Assembly (NCBI RefSeq): GCF_000154445.1 | Contig: NZ_DS499567.1 | Direction: 5' to 3' (one strand) | Source: Intestinibacter bartlettii | Lineage (GTDB): Bacteria; Bacillota; Clostridia; Peptostreptococcales; Peptostreptococcaceae | Length of the DNA: 64,000 nt | Translations under genes and position numbers: made by a program | Part shown: positions 26,594-35,254 of the stretch, in pieces | How the letters are laid out: each line of letters starts with the position of its first letter | Position numbering within the stretch: position 1 is the first letter of the stretch | Notes under the pieces: model-generated | What the model was told of the DNA's origin: nothing | Database searches by the model: none | What the model saw: only the letters and a program-made list of their open reading frames with translations

Positions 26594-26662
26594 TTACATA
26601 TATAGATCCATAATAAGGATGGACGTTTCTACTAGCTGCCGTAAATAGCAAACTATACGTAA
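26594..26662 (+). promoter_or_regulatory. purine (guanine-class) riboswitch aptamer
   Basis: Aptamer before guanine deaminase. P1 pairs TTACATA (26594) with TATACGTAA (26654-26662). P2 is TCCAT/ATGGA with loop AATAAGG. J2/3 is TTTCTAC. P3 has loop CCGTAAA, identical to the xpt loop. J3/1 is AACTAT, with C at the position that Watson-Crick pairs with guanine (C74 in xpt). P3 contains an A-A mismatch and P2 a possible bulged A. A TATAAT at 26583-26588 sits just upstream. Confidence 0.87.
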
Positions 26663-26702
26663 TTCATAGGAATTACTATAGCTATTTACGGCAGTTTTTT
26701 TG
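26636..26702 (+). terminator. riboswitch terminator that overlaps P3, J3/1 and P1
   Basis: CTGCCGTAAATAGC (26636-26649) pairs perfectly with GCTATTTACGGCAG (26681-26694), then TTTTTTT. The inner part adds CTATA and GTAATTC pairs with two bulges. The left arm is the aptamer's own P3, J3/1 and P1 3' strand. Ligand binding must therefore block the terminator: an ON switch. The 26379-26593 stretch upstream shows only promoter-like AT sequence. Confidence 0.88.
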
Positions 26703-26718
26703 TGGTCAAGGAGGTCAA

Positions 26719-27981
26719 ATGAGATTATTAAAGGGAAATTTTATTTATTCAATAGATAAGAATGATATAGAAATAAAGGAAAATCAATATCTTTTAGTGA
26801 AAGATGGTAAAGTAGAGGGATTTTATAATGAAGTTCCAAGTATTGCGAAAGATGTAAAAGTTGAAGATTATAAAGATAATATAATAATACCAGGATTATC
26901 TGATTTACATGTACATGCTCCACAATATGCATTTAGAGGTATGGGGATGGATATGCAACTTTTAGATTGGTTAAATACTTATGCGTTTAAAGAAGAGGGA
27001 AAATATAAAAATCTAGAATACGCTAAAAAACAATATTCTAAATTTGTAGATGATGTTAAAAATAGTGCGACAACTAGATTATCGATATTTGCTACATTAC
27101 ACAAAGATGCAACAATTATGCTTATGGATTTATTAGAAGATGCAGGAGTAAAAGCATATGTTGGAAAAGTAAATATGGATAGAAATTCACCTGAATTTTT
27201 AAGCGAAGACACAATTGAGTCAAAAGAAGATACAATAGAATGGTTAGAACAAATTAAAGATAGATATAAAAATATAAAACCAATATTAACTCCAAGATTT
27301 ATCCCAAGTTGTACGGATAAATTAATGGATGAGATACAAAATATAAATAAAAAATACAAATTGCCAATTCAATCACATCTATCAGAAAATACATCTGAAA
27401 TAGATTGGGTGGCAGATTTACACCCAGATACAAATAATTATGCAGAGGCATATGATAAGTACAATTTATTTGGAAAAGAAAACAAAACAATAATGGCACA
27501 CTGTGTTCACTGTCCAGACGATGAACTTAATTTAATAAAACAAAACAACGTAACAGTTGCCCATTGTCCACAATCGAATGCAAATTTAACTAGTGGAATT
27601 GCACCGATTAAAAAGATGTTAGATATGGGAATTGATGTTGGACTTGGTAGTGATATTGCAGCAGGTTCAAGTTTATCAATATTTAGAGCAATGAGCGATG
27701 CTGTACAGGTTTCAAAATTAAGAGAAGCTATGACAGGTGAGAAAAATCAAATTCTTACATTATCAGAAGTATTCTACCTTGGAACAAAAGGTGGAGGAAA
27801 ATTCTTTGGAAATGTGGGAAGTTTTGAAAAAGGATATGAATTCGACGCTGTAGTTTTAAATGACGAGTCATTTGGTGATAATAGCGACTTTACATTAAAA
27901 GAGCGTCTAGAGAGAATAATATATTTAAGCGATGATAGAAATATTATAGCTAAATATGTTGCTGGAAACAAAGTCATCTAA
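26719..27981 (+). CDS. guaD: guanine deaminase
   Basis: A 420-residue amidohydrolase-fold guanine deaminase (guanine to xanthine plus ammonia). Zinc ligands lie in LSDLHVHAPQ, QSHLSE and MAHCVHC, with the catalytic Asp in GSDIAAGSSL. The block APQYAFRGMGMDMQLLDWLN is typical of GuaD. The start ATG has AAGGAGG 5 bases upstream. It is alone downstream of a purine riboswitch, which makes sense if guanine induces its own breakdown. A terminator follows at 28081. Confidence 0.93.
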   Translation: MRLLKGNFIYSIDKNDIEIKENQYLLVKDGKVEGFYNEVPSIAKDVKVEDYKDNIIIPGLSDLHVHAPQYAFRGMGMDMQLLDWLNTYAFKEEGKYKNLEYAKKQYSKFVDDVKNSATTRLSIFATLHKDATIMLMDLLEDAGVKAYVGKVNMDRNSPEFLSEDTIESKEDTIEWLEQIKDRYKNIKPILTPRFIPSCTDKLMDEIQNINKKYKLPIQSHLSENTSEIDWVADLHPDTNNYAEAYDKYNLFGKENKTIMAHCVHCPDDELNLIKQNNVTVAHCPQSNANLTSGIAPIKKMLDMGIDVGLGSDIAAGSSLSIFRAMSDAVQVSKLREAMTGEKNQILTLSEVFYLGTKGGGKFFGNVGSFEKGYEFDAVVLNDESFGDNSDFTLKERLERIIYLSDDRNIIAKYVAGNKVI

Positions 27982-28080
27982 ATATATAATTAATTTTATA
28001 TATTGAGAATAAATTTATTTTTTTAAAAGTATAAAAGTATAAAAGTTAAAAAGTATGATTATTGGTACAAAAGTGCTGAT

Positions 28081-28126
28081 AAATAAAGAGGTTGTTGCAT
28101 TTATCTTGTGACAACCTTTTTATTTA
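28081..28126 (+). terminator. terminator of guaD
   Basis: AATAAAGAGGTTGT pairs with ACAACCTTTTTATT around a 15-base loop, with one unpaired base. Confidence 0.85.
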
Positions 28127-28255
28127 ATTTCTTAAAATTTTCTTTCAAAATTATAATTTCATAAGTGAAATGTTATAATAAAAATATATTTTAAAGAGAA
28201 AATAAAACTTAAGATGAGCTTTGTAAATTAATATTTTAAGAAGGGAATGGTGGAT

Positions 28256-29053
28256 ATGAAAAAGAGGTTATTGATAGCGATTATGATGTTATGCGCGATA
28301 ATACTTACAGGATGTGTCGATGCAGATGTAACTGTAGATTTAGAAAAAGATGGAACAGGAAAGGCAATAGTTGAGTTGGCTGGACCAGCAACTATATTTG
28401 ATAATATACCACAAGAAACTATAGATGAATGGGCAAAATCATTTGATACAGTAGAGAAAATAAATAAATCAGATAAAAAAGGATATAAATTTACTACTAA
28501 ACAAGAAAAACTAGATGAATTATTAAAAGAAGTTACAGAATTAAATGGGGTAGTAGACGAAGGTAGTAAAGAAGATTTAAATGACACAAGCAAGGCAAAA
28601 TCAGAATCGACAACTACAGCATTTGCACAAACAACAGCAAATAATAGTGATAATTCAGTAAATGATATAGCAAATGAACTTTATCAAAAATATGTAGATG
28701 TACAAGAAGAAGACGGATTATTTTCTAGTACTTATAATATAGGATTAAAGCTAAAAGATGCAATATACAGTGAGATGACTAATGAACAAAAGGCATTGGT
28801 CAGTTTTATCGGACGCTCTGCTAATATAGGTCTACATATAAAATCACCTATAGCAGCGAAAAGCAGCAATGCAACTAGCGAAACTAAGGAAGATGGAAAG
28901 TATGTGTATAATTGGAACTATACATTAGCTGATGTTCAAAATATAAACTTCTCTGCAAGAATACCTAATGTTAGAAATATTGCAATTGCAACAGTATGTG
29001 GATTAGTTGTATTAGTAGCTATAATAGCAATGATAATTAGAAGAAGAAAATAG
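28256..29053 (+). CDS. LppM-like lipoprotein with a C-terminal membrane helix
   Basis: A 265-residue secreted protein. The N-terminus is a lipoprotein signal with lipobox LTGC, followed by VDADVTVDLEKDGTGKAIVEL, which resembles the LppM/DUF3153 domain. A Ser/Thr/Asp-rich middle comes next, then a second LppM-like part (GLHIKSPIAAKSSN...YNWNYTLADVQNINFSARIPN). A membrane helix and RRRK end the protein, so both ends sit in the membrane with the bulk outside. The ATG at 28256 gives the usual MKKR signal start; an ATG at 28247 is too near its RBS. Function is unknown. Confidence 0.75.
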   Translation: MKKRLLIAIMMLCAIILTGCVDADVTVDLEKDGTGKAIVELAGPATIFDNIPQETIDEWAKSFDTVEKINKSDKKGYKFTTKQEKLDELLKEVTELNGVVDEGSKEDLNDTSKAKSESTTTAFAQTTANNSDNSVNDIANELYQKYVDVQEEDGLFSSTYNIGLKLKDAIYSEMTNEQKALVSFIGRSANIGLHIKSPIAAKSSNATSETKEDGKYVYNWNYTLADVQNINFSARIPNVRNIAIATVCGLVVLVAIIAMIIRRRK

Positions 29054-29056
29054 AGT

Positions 29057-29097
29057 AAAAGACTAAGGTGTAAAAAGATTTTAACCTTGGTCTTTTT
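29057..29097 (+). terminator. terminator of the LppM-like gene
   Basis: AAAAGACTAAGGT pairs with ACCTTGGTCTTTT with one mismatch, followed by further T. Confidence 0.88.
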
Positions 29098-29194
29098 TCA
29101 TGCCAAAAATTATATTTACTTTTTACTGTTTAAATCTATATTTTCCTAAAAAAGTGAAATACTAAATTATAAATAAAAAAATGGAGGATTCATT

Positions 29195-30868
29195 ATGGAA
29201 AATAATATGGCAATGGAATACCCTATGTTTTGTTATCAATGCGAACAAACAGCAGGGGGTAAAGGATGTACTAAAATGGGGGTATGTGGGAAAACTCCTG
29301 AAGTAGCAGCACTTCAAGATTTATTAATATTCCAAATAAAAGGGATAAGTTGTTATGCAAAAGAAATAGTTGAAAAAGGTGAAAATGTAGACAAAGATAT
29401 AGTTTCTTTCGTTGAAAACTGCTTATTTACAACTTTAACTAATGTAAACTTTGATGCAGATGTTCATGTCGAATTATTAAAAAGATCACAAGAAATAAAA
29501 GAACAACTTAGAAGTAAAGTTGGAGCTATAAAAAACACTACAGAGCACGCTACATACAACTTAAGTAGTACAAAAGCAGAAATGTTACAAGATGCGAAAA
29601 AAGCAGGGATAATGTATGACCAAGATTTAGACCCAGATATCCGTTCACTAAGACAAACAATAGTATATGGATTAAAAGGTATCAGTGCATATGGTCATCA
29701 AGCGAGAGCACTTGGATATTATGATGACCAAGTCGATAACTTCTATATAAGAGCATTAGAAGCTACAACTGACGATAATCTAAGCGTAGAAGAACTTATA
29801 AGATGGACAATGAGAACAGGAGACATGAGTGTGGCTGTTATGAAAAAACTAGACGAAGCAAATACTGAAGTTTATTCAAATCCAACACCACATAAAGTAA
29901 ATGTAAAAATGAAAAAAGGTCCTTTCATAATAGTATCAGGACATGACTTAAAGGATTTAGAAATGTTACTTCAACAAACTGAAGGAAAAGGAATAAATAT
30001 ATATACACATGGTGAAATGTTACCAAGTCATGGATATCCAGGACTTAAAAAATATAAACATCTAGTAGGTAACTTTGGTGGAGCTTGGCAAGACCAACAA
30101 AAAGAATTCGATTCAATACCAGGATGCATCCTTATGACAACTAACTGCCTTATGAGACCTAGAGAAACTTATAAAGACAGAATATTTACAACTAACGTAG
30201 TTGGATGGGATGGAGTAAAATTTGTTCCTAAAAAAGAAGATGGAACTAAAGACTTCAGCGAAATAATAGAAAAAGCATTAGAATTAGGTGGATATGAAGA
30301 AGACCAAGAACCACATGAAATTCTAGTTGGATTTGGTCATCATGCAACTTTAAGCAATGCAGGTGCAATTGTAGATGCAGTAAAACAAGGTAAAATAAGA
30401 CATTTCTTCTTAATAGGTGGATGTGATGGTGCTAGACCAGGAAGAAATTATTATACTGAATTTGCTAAAAAGGTTCCACAAGACTGCGTGATTTTAACTT
30501 TAGCATGTGGTAAATATAGATTTAATAAACTTGACTTTGGAGAAGTTGCAGGACTTCCAAGACTTCTAGATGTTGGACAATGTAACGATGCATACTCAGC
30601 AGTTAGAATAGCAACAGCATTGGCAGATGCATTTGAAACAGATGTAAACGGCTTACCGCTTTCTTTAATAATATCTTGGTATGAACAAAAAGCTGTAGCA
30701 GATTTACTTGCATTATTATCACTTGGAATAAAAGGAATTTACCTAGGACCAACACTTCCAGCATTCCTAAGCCCTAATGTACTTCAATACTTAGTAGATA
30801 CATTCGATTTAAGACCTATAAGTACACCGGACGATGATTTAAAATCTTGTTTACAACAAGAAGTATAG
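29195..30868 (+). CDS. hcp: hydroxylamine reductase (hybrid-cluster protein)
   Basis: A 557-residue hybrid-cluster protein that reduces hydroxylamine and, in vivo, nitric oxide. The N-terminal cluster cysteines C13, C16, C25 and C31 have the C-x2-C-x8-C-x5-C spacing of the anaerobe-type proteins. Hybrid-cluster ligands are visible in GHGEML-like THGEMLPSHGYP, TTNCLMRP, GGCDGARPGRNYY, ACGKYRFNK and SWYEQKAV. The start has RBS GGAGG. It stands alone; no hcr reductase is adjacent. No TGTGAC-type site like those at 21948 and 22785 was seen in its upstream region. Confidence 0.96.
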   Translation: MENNMAMEYPMFCYQCEQTAGGKGCTKMGVCGKTPEVAALQDLLIFQIKGISCYAKEIVEKGENVDKDIVSFVENCLFTTLTNVNFDADVHVELLKRSQEIKEQLRSKVGAIKNTTEHATYNLSSTKAEMLQDAKKAGIMYDQDLDPDIRSLRQTIVYGLKGISAYGHQARALGYYDDQVDNFYIRALEATTDDNLSVEELIRWTMRTGDMSVAVMKKLDEANTEVYSNPTPHKVNVKMKKGPFIIVSGHDLKDLEMLLQQTEGKGINIYTHGEMLPSHGYPGLKKYKHLVGNFGGAWQDQQKEFDSIPGCILMTTNCLMRPRETYKDRIFTTNVVGWDGVKFVPKKEDGTKDFSEIIEKALELGGYEEDQEPHEILVGFGHHATLSNAGAIVDAVKQGKIRHFFLIGGCDGARPGRNYYTEFAKKVPQDCVILTLACGKYRFNKLDFGEVAGLPRLLDVGQCNDAYSAVRIATALADAFETDVNGLPLSLIISWYEQKAVADLLALLSLGIKGIYLGPTLPAFLSPNVLQYLVDTFDLRPISTPDDDLKSCLQQEV

Positions 30869-30932
30869 GTTTTAGAAAATTTATACATTTAAATATAAAA
30901 AGTTTATATATTAATTTGCCTAAATTATAGAT

Positions 30933-30966
30933 AAAAAAACTCCCTTGCAAAAGCAGGGGAGTTTTG
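30933..30966. terminator. bidirectional terminator between hcp and the convergent MBL-fold gene
   Basis: AAAACTCCCTTGC pairs with GCAGGGGAGTTTT around a short loop, with A-run and T-run on either side. Confidence 0.9.
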
Positions 30967-30967
30967 A

Positions 30968-31675
30968 TTATAATTCTACATTAAAAGATTCATTATCTTT
31001 ACTGATTTTAACTATTTTATCCTTGTAATTAACTGCATACTTAGAGTTTATAAAAGTATCACAGATTGAGAAATCACCCCACATGTGCATTGGGAATGCT
31101 ATTTTAGTGTTTGTATTTCTCATAAAATAATCAAATCCTAAGTAATAAAAATCACCTTGGCGTGGATCTAGTGGAACAAATGCTAAATCTATATCACGAC
31201 CCTTGATTCCGTCTATTCCAGATTTAAATTTATCTTCTGCATATTTATTTTCTTTTGGAGAGTTTTCACCTTCCCAATGCCACCAGTTTAAATCACCAGC
31301 ATGGTAGATTACTTTTCCTTCAATTTCAATTAAGAATGCAACACCTATATCGCTTGATTCAAGTGTTTTTATTTTCATATTATCTACTGTGATTTCTTCA
31401 TCGAAGTTCATAACAACAATTTGGTCAGCAGATTTTACATATTTGCTTCTTCTTTTCTTAATATCTTTTGAAAGAATATATGTAACATCAGGGTGCTCTT
31501 TAGCTATTTCAAATATGCACTTGTCAAAGTGGTCTTCGTGGAAGTGGCTTGCAAATACATAAAGTTTTTTAGCTTTATCAAACTTTGGAAGTTCACCTTT
31601 AAAATAGTCAAAAAGTAACATTGAATTTTGTAGCTCCACACAAAAACTACTGTGGTGAATATATGTTATTTTCAT
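30968..31675 (-). CDS. metallo-beta-lactamase-fold hydrolase (UlaG-like)
   Basis: A 235-residue MBL-fold protein: HHSSFCVE near the N-terminus, metal site SHFHEDHFD, YHAGDLNWW and the C-terminal FPMHMWGD His. These are features of the UlaG/YtkL-like branch (beta-lactamase_2/3). Family members act as lactonases, phosphodiesterases or nucleases, and the substrate here is not known. It converges with hcp across a shared terminator. RBS AAAGGAC lies 7 bases before the ATG. The 220 bases upstream hold two strong inverted repeats (31710-31818). Confidence 0.85.
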   Translation of the reverse strand: MKITYIHHSSFCVELQNSMLLFDYFKGELPKFDKAKKLYVFASHFHEDHFDKCIFEIAKEHPDVTYILSKDIKKRRSKYVKSADQIVVMNFDEEITVDNMKIKTLESSDIGVAFLIEIEGKVIYHAGDLNWWHWEGENSPKENKYAEDKFKSGIDGIKGRDIDLAFVPLDPRQGDFYYLGFDYFMRNTNTKIAFPMHMWGDFSICDTFINSKYAVNYKDKIVKISKDNESFNVEL

Positions 31676-31709
31676 GTTTACGTCCTTTCATATATAAAAC
31701 TTATTTTAT

Positions 31710-31818
31710 AACACATAGGAAATTATATTCATTTATAGATTGTGGATAAGTATAATTTCCGTATATGTGTTTCAAAGAAATCTACATCTTTAAGGGTCTT
31801 TAGAATAAAGATTTCTTT
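31710..31818. repeat. two adjacent inverted repeats; one arm also occurs at 22841
   Basis: AACACATAGGAAATTATA (31710-31727) is complementary to 31751-31771 apart from a 3-base bulge. AAAGAAATCT (31774-31783) is complementary to AGATTTCTTT (31809-31818). Together they fill most of the 220-base gap. The first arm recurs nearly unchanged at 22841-22864, at the 3' end of the kinase gene. It could be a degenerate small mobile element or a structured leader. Confidence 0.5.
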
Positions 31819-31895
31819 ATTTATCTATTTTTAAATATATTTTATATTATTATACATAAAAATGGTAAAAATTTAAAAAGATAATAAGTAATTAT

Positions 31896-32180
31896 CTAAA
31901 ATAATTTAACTGGAGCAGGGACGCCTGCCTCAGGAAGTAAAAATATAAATAGAGTAAGCAAAATTTCAAAAATTGTTATAAGTAAAAGTAAAAATTTAAA
32001 ATTTCCCTTAGAAAATATATTGGCAAAGTTTAAAAATAAACTCAATATATTTAAACCTGCACTAATCCAAAATGCAACATAAATATTAGGAAGAATTCCT
32101 GATAAAAAAATTACTATTAAATAAAGTGTTTGGATAGCTATCGTTATTTTTAAAATCAATTTATTTTTATTATTTTTCAC
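31896..32180 (-). CDS. small membrane protein, unrecognised
   Basis: A 94-residue hydrophobic protein with a basic N-terminus and three predicted helices (about 12-30, 36-54 and 64-84), ending EAGVPAPVKLF. The GTG at 32180 is preferred because GGGAG lies 8 bases upstream; an in-frame TTG at 32186 is too close to that RBS. I recognise no family. It stands alone, divergent from the MarR/MATE pair, with about 190 bases between them. Confidence 0.55.
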   Translation of the reverse strand: MKNNKNKLILKITIAIQTLYLIVIFLSGILPNIYVAFWISAGLNILSLFLNFANIFSKGNFKFLLLLITIFEILLTLFIFLLPEAGVPAPVKLF

Positions 32181-32307
32181 TGTCAAATCTCCCGTTTAAT
32201 CAAATTTTTGTTAGCGATTATTATACATTATAAATAAGTTTCAATCAATAGAGTAAAATTTATAACGAAGTAGCGGAGTGGTTAATAACTGTATTTATTT
32301 TATAAAA

Positions 32308-32359
32308 TTGACAATTATCCGAAATCGGATTATAATATTAAAGTCCGATATCGGACTTT
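32308..32359 (+). promoter_or_regulatory. MarR/MATE promoter with two embedded operators
   Basis: TTGACA (32308-32313), 17 bases, TATAAT (32331-32336) is a consensus promoter. ATCCGAAATCGGAT fills the spacer (32317-32330), and a 20-base perfect palindrome with core GTCCGATATCGGAC spans 32340-32359, over the start of transcription. Both share TCCGA/TCGGA half-sites and are very likely bound by the MarR protein encoded next. Confidence 0.85.
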
Positions 32360-32373
32360 GAGGGAGGGAAAAT

Positions 32374-32814
32374 ATGAGTAAACATTTATCTAAAAAAATG
32401 CTTGAATTAAATGAAATAATGAAAGAAACTGATGATCTTTATAGAAATCTTGCAAAAAAATTTAAGATGTCTGACTGTATGATCTGGATACTTTATATAT
32501 TACGAGAGGATGATAGATCAGTAACTCAAAGTGATATATGTAATATGATGTATATGCCGAAGCAAACTGTGAATTCATCTTTAAAAAAGATGGAGTCTGA
32601 GGGGTACATAGAATTACTTAATATTAATGATAAACGAAGTAAACAAGTTTGCCTTACAGAAAAGGGAGTAGACTTAGCTAACAATACTGTAGACATAATT
32701 ATTTCAAAAGAAAATAATGCTTTATCTAAAATGGATAAAGAGGAACAAGCATTATTTATCAATTTATTTAAAAAATATAAAGATTTATTAAAAGAAAGCT
32801 TTATGGAAATATAG
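32374..32814 (+). CDS. MarR-family transcriptional regulator
   Basis: A 146-residue winged-helix protein: VTQSDICNMMYMPKQTVNSSLKKMESEGYIELLNINDKRSKQVCLTEKG is the MarR DNA-binding region with the Asp-Lys-Arg wing. Helices at both ends supply dimerisation. RBS GGGAGGG precedes the ATG. The promoter region carries two palindromes centred on TCCGA half-sites in repressor positions. The MATE efflux gene follows after 17 bases, so this protein probably represses the pair until a toxic ligand binds. Confidence 0.93.
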   Translation: MSKHLSKKMLELNEIMKETDDLYRNLAKKFKMSDCMIWILYILREDDRSVTQSDICNMMYMPKQTVNSSLKKMESEGYIELLNINDKRSKQVCLTEKGVDLANNTVDIIISKENNALSKMDKEEQALFINLFKKYKDLLKESFMEI

Positions 32815-32831
32815 TACAAGGAGGAATATTA

Positions 32832-34166
32832 ATGACAATACAATTATCTGAACATTTTACTTATAAAAAAATATTTAGATTTGCCCTGCCTTCTATTGTT
32901 ATGATGGTCTTTACTTCGATTTATGGTGTTGTAGATGGGACATTTGTATCTAACTTTGTTGGAAAAACACCATTTGCAGCAGTTAACTTAGTATGGCCAT
33001 TTTTAATGATATTAGGTGCATTCGGATTTATGATAGGAACAGGTGGAAGTGCATTAGTTGCAAAAACACTTGGTGAAAATAAAAAAGAAGATGCCAACAG
33101 ATACTTCACAATGCTTATAACATTGGTAGTTATTTTAGGAATATTGCTTACAATTTTCGGACTTATCGTAGTTCGTCCGCTTTCATATGCATTGGGAGCA
33201 AGAGGACAAATGCTTGAAGATTGCGTAACTTATGGAAGAACACTTATGATATTTAACACTGCATTTATGTTACAGAGTGTATTCCAAAGTCTTTTTATTA
33301 CAGCAGAAAAACCAAGACTTGGGCTTATTATGACAGTGGCAGCAGGACTTACAAATATGGTGCTGGATGCGTTATTTATAGCAGTTTTTAAATGGGGCTT
33401 AGTTGGGGCAGCATTAGCGAGTGGTCTAAGTCAATGTATAGGTGGAATTTTACCATTAATTTATTTCTTAAGTTCTAAAAATGATACACCTCTTAAATTT
33501 GTAAAAACGAAAATGGAAGGAAAAGTACTTTTAAAAGCATGTGCAAATGGTGCATCAGAACTTATGACAACTGTATCTTCATCATTAGTGAGTATGCTTT
33601 ATAACTTCCAACTTATGAGACTTGCTGGTCAAAATGGTATTGCAGCATATGGTGCAGTTATGTATGTTGAATTTGCATTTATTGCAGTATTTATAGGATA
33701 TTCAATAGGAACAGCTCCTATAGTATCTTATCATTATGGTTCAGAAAATCATAATGAAGTTAAAAATATGCTTCAAAAAAGTTTTAAAATAATGAGCATT
33801 TTAGGAATTACTATGATGGTGCTTGCACAGATTTTGGCATCTCCCCTTGCAAAAGTATTTGTAGGATATGATAAGCAATTATTTGATATGACTGTGCACG
33901 GATTTAGATTATTCTCATTCTACTTTATACTAGCGGGAATAAACATCTATGCATCTTCATTTTTTACAGCGCTTAATAATGGAATGATTTCGGCTATAAT
34001 ATCATTCTCAAGAACATTGGGATTTGAAACACTTGCAGTAATAATTTTACCTATATTCTTACAACTTGATGGAGTATGGCTTGCGATTACTGTTGCTGAA
34101 ATATGCGCATTTGTTATATCGATAAGTTTCTTAATTGCAAAAAAAGAAAAATATCACTATGCATAA
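32832..34166 (+). CDS. MATE-family multidrug efflux transporter (MepA-like)
   Basis: A 444-residue transporter with 12 predicted helices in two similar halves. Typical MATE motifs are SIVMMVFTSIYGVVDGTFVSNFVG near the N-terminus, GTGGSALVAKTLGE in helix 3, and SIGTAPIVSYHYG at the start of the second half. MepA-type members export cationic drugs by Na+ or H+ antiport and are often paired with MarR (MepR) repressors, as here. The start has AAGGAGG upstream. A terminator at 34345 ends the operon. Confidence 0.92.
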   Translation: MTIQLSEHFTYKKIFRFALPSIVMMVFTSIYGVVDGTFVSNFVGKTPFAAVNLVWPFLMILGAFGFMIGTGGSALVAKTLGENKKEDANRYFTMLITLVVILGILLTIFGLIVVRPLSYALGARGQMLEDCVTYGRTLMIFNTAFMLQSVFQSLFITAEKPRLGLIMTVAAGLTNMVLDALFIAVFKWGLVGAALASGLSQCIGGILPLIYFLSSKNDTPLKFVKTKMEGKVLLKACANGASELMTTVSSSLVSMLYNFQLMRLAGQNGIAAYGAVMYVEFAFIAVFIGYSIGTAPIVSYHYGSENHNEVKNMLQKSFKIMSILGITMMVLAQILASPLAKVFVGYDKQLFDMTVHGFRLFSFYFILAGINIYASSFFTALNNGMISAIISFSRTLGFETLAVIILPIFLQLDGVWLAITVAEICAFVISISFLIAKKEKYHYA

Positions 34167-34344
34167 CATTATTTGACTTTTCAATAATAAAAAAATTTGA
34201 ATTCACTTGAAAAGAAAAAAGATAATCAAAATACTGATATTGTAGATGATAAAGCTGACAACGATAGTGATTTATCAACAAATGAAGATTAAATATTAGT
34301 CTAGGAAGCAACTGATTTAAGTAAATGATTAGGGCTTTTATATA

Positions 34345-34387
34345 TATGGCGTGTATTTCAAATTAGATTTACACGCTATTTTTTTGG
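34345..34387 (+). terminator. terminator of the MarR/MATE operon
   Basis: GCGTGTA (34349-34355) pairs with TACACGC (34370-34376), followed by TATTTTTTT. The rest of the 320-base gap before the next gene holds only a short acidic reading frame without an RBS. Confidence 0.75.
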
Positions 34388-34486
34388 ATTTAATTAAAGA
34401 AGTTAAAATACTAATTCATAATAAATACTTAAATATATATTAAACTGTATATTATGATAAAATATACAAAATTTAGGAGGATAATT

Positions 34487-35254
34487 ATGATTACATTAAT
34501 CACATGTTTGATAGGTGGTTTAGGAGCTGGAATTGGGACAGGTCTTGCTGGGCTTAGTGCAGCTGCAGTTATATCACCTATGTTAATTACTTTTTTAGGA
34601 ATGCCAGCATACCAAGCAGTTGGAATTGCACTAGCATCAGATGTACTAGCAAGTGCCGTATCAGCTTATACTTATGGTAAAAATAAAAACCTAGATATAA
34701 AAAATGGAATGATAATGATGATAACAGTTTTGATATTTACCATGGTAGGAAGCTATATATCTAGTTTAGTCCCAAATAAAATGATGGGTAACTTTTCTGT
34801 ATATATGACATTTTTAGTTGGACTTAAATTTATAATAAAACCAGTTATGACAACAAAAGACGATATGGAAGAAAAGTCAGTTAAAACAAAAATAATCCAA
34901 TCTATATTATGTGGAATAATGATTGGGTTTATATGTGGATTTGTAGGTGCTGGTGGAGGAATGATGCTTTTATTAATCCTTACAAGTGTATTAGGTTATG
35001 AGTTAAAAACAGCAGTTGGAACAAGTGTATTTATAATGACATTTACTGCACTTACAGGAGCTATGTCACACTTTGCAATAGGTGGAATGCCTGATTTTAA
35101 AATATTAATCCTTTGTATGTTATTTACATTTGTAGGTGCACAAGTATCTGCTAAATTTGCTAATAAATCTTCAGAAGAAGTTTTAAACAGGGTGCTTGGA
35201 ATAGTATTATGTGCAATTGGGGCACTTATGATTGTAATGAATATGATAGCTTAA
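34487..35254 (+). CDS. TauE/SafE-family permease
   Basis: A 255-residue membrane protein with about eight helices in two repeats: LIGGLGAGIGTGLAGLSAAAVISPML at the N-terminus and its counterpart GFICGFVGAGGGMMLLLILTSVLGYELKTAVGTSVFIM in the second half. The TauE/SafE family exports sulfite, sulfoacetate or similar organosulfur anions. The ATG at 34487 is chosen because TAGGAGG lies 6 bases before it; an ATG at 34454 has no RBS. A truncated polyferredoxin frame begins immediately after its stop. Confidence 0.9.
   Translation: MITLITCLIGGLGAGIGTGLAGLSAAAVISPMLITFLGMPAYQAVGIALASDVLASAVSAYTYGKNKNLDIKNGMIMMITVLIFTMVGSYISSLVPNKMMGNFSVYMTFLVGLKFIIKPVMTTKDDMEEKSVKTKIIQSILCGIMIGFICGFVGAGGGMMLLLILTSVLGYELKTAVGTSVFIMTFTALTGAMSHFAIGGMPDFKILILCMLFTFVGAQVSAKFANKSSEEVLNRVLGIVLCAIGALMIVMNMIA

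Noticed and set aside
26403..26651. Minus-strand open frame across the purine riboswitch
   Set aside because: It is antisense to a well-supported aptamer and terminator, with low-complexity composition and no RBS.
32264..32290. tRNA-like 5' half (GAAGTAGCGGAGTGGTTAATA resembles a Ser/Leu D-arm)
   Set aside because: No anticodon arm, T-loop or acceptor complement follows; a consensus promoter and operators occupy the next bases. At most a remnant.
34179..34292. Short acidic reading frame ending DSDLSTNED after the MATE gene
   Set aside because: It has no RBS and no good start codon. It might be a decayed C-terminal tail, but there is too little to call a gene.
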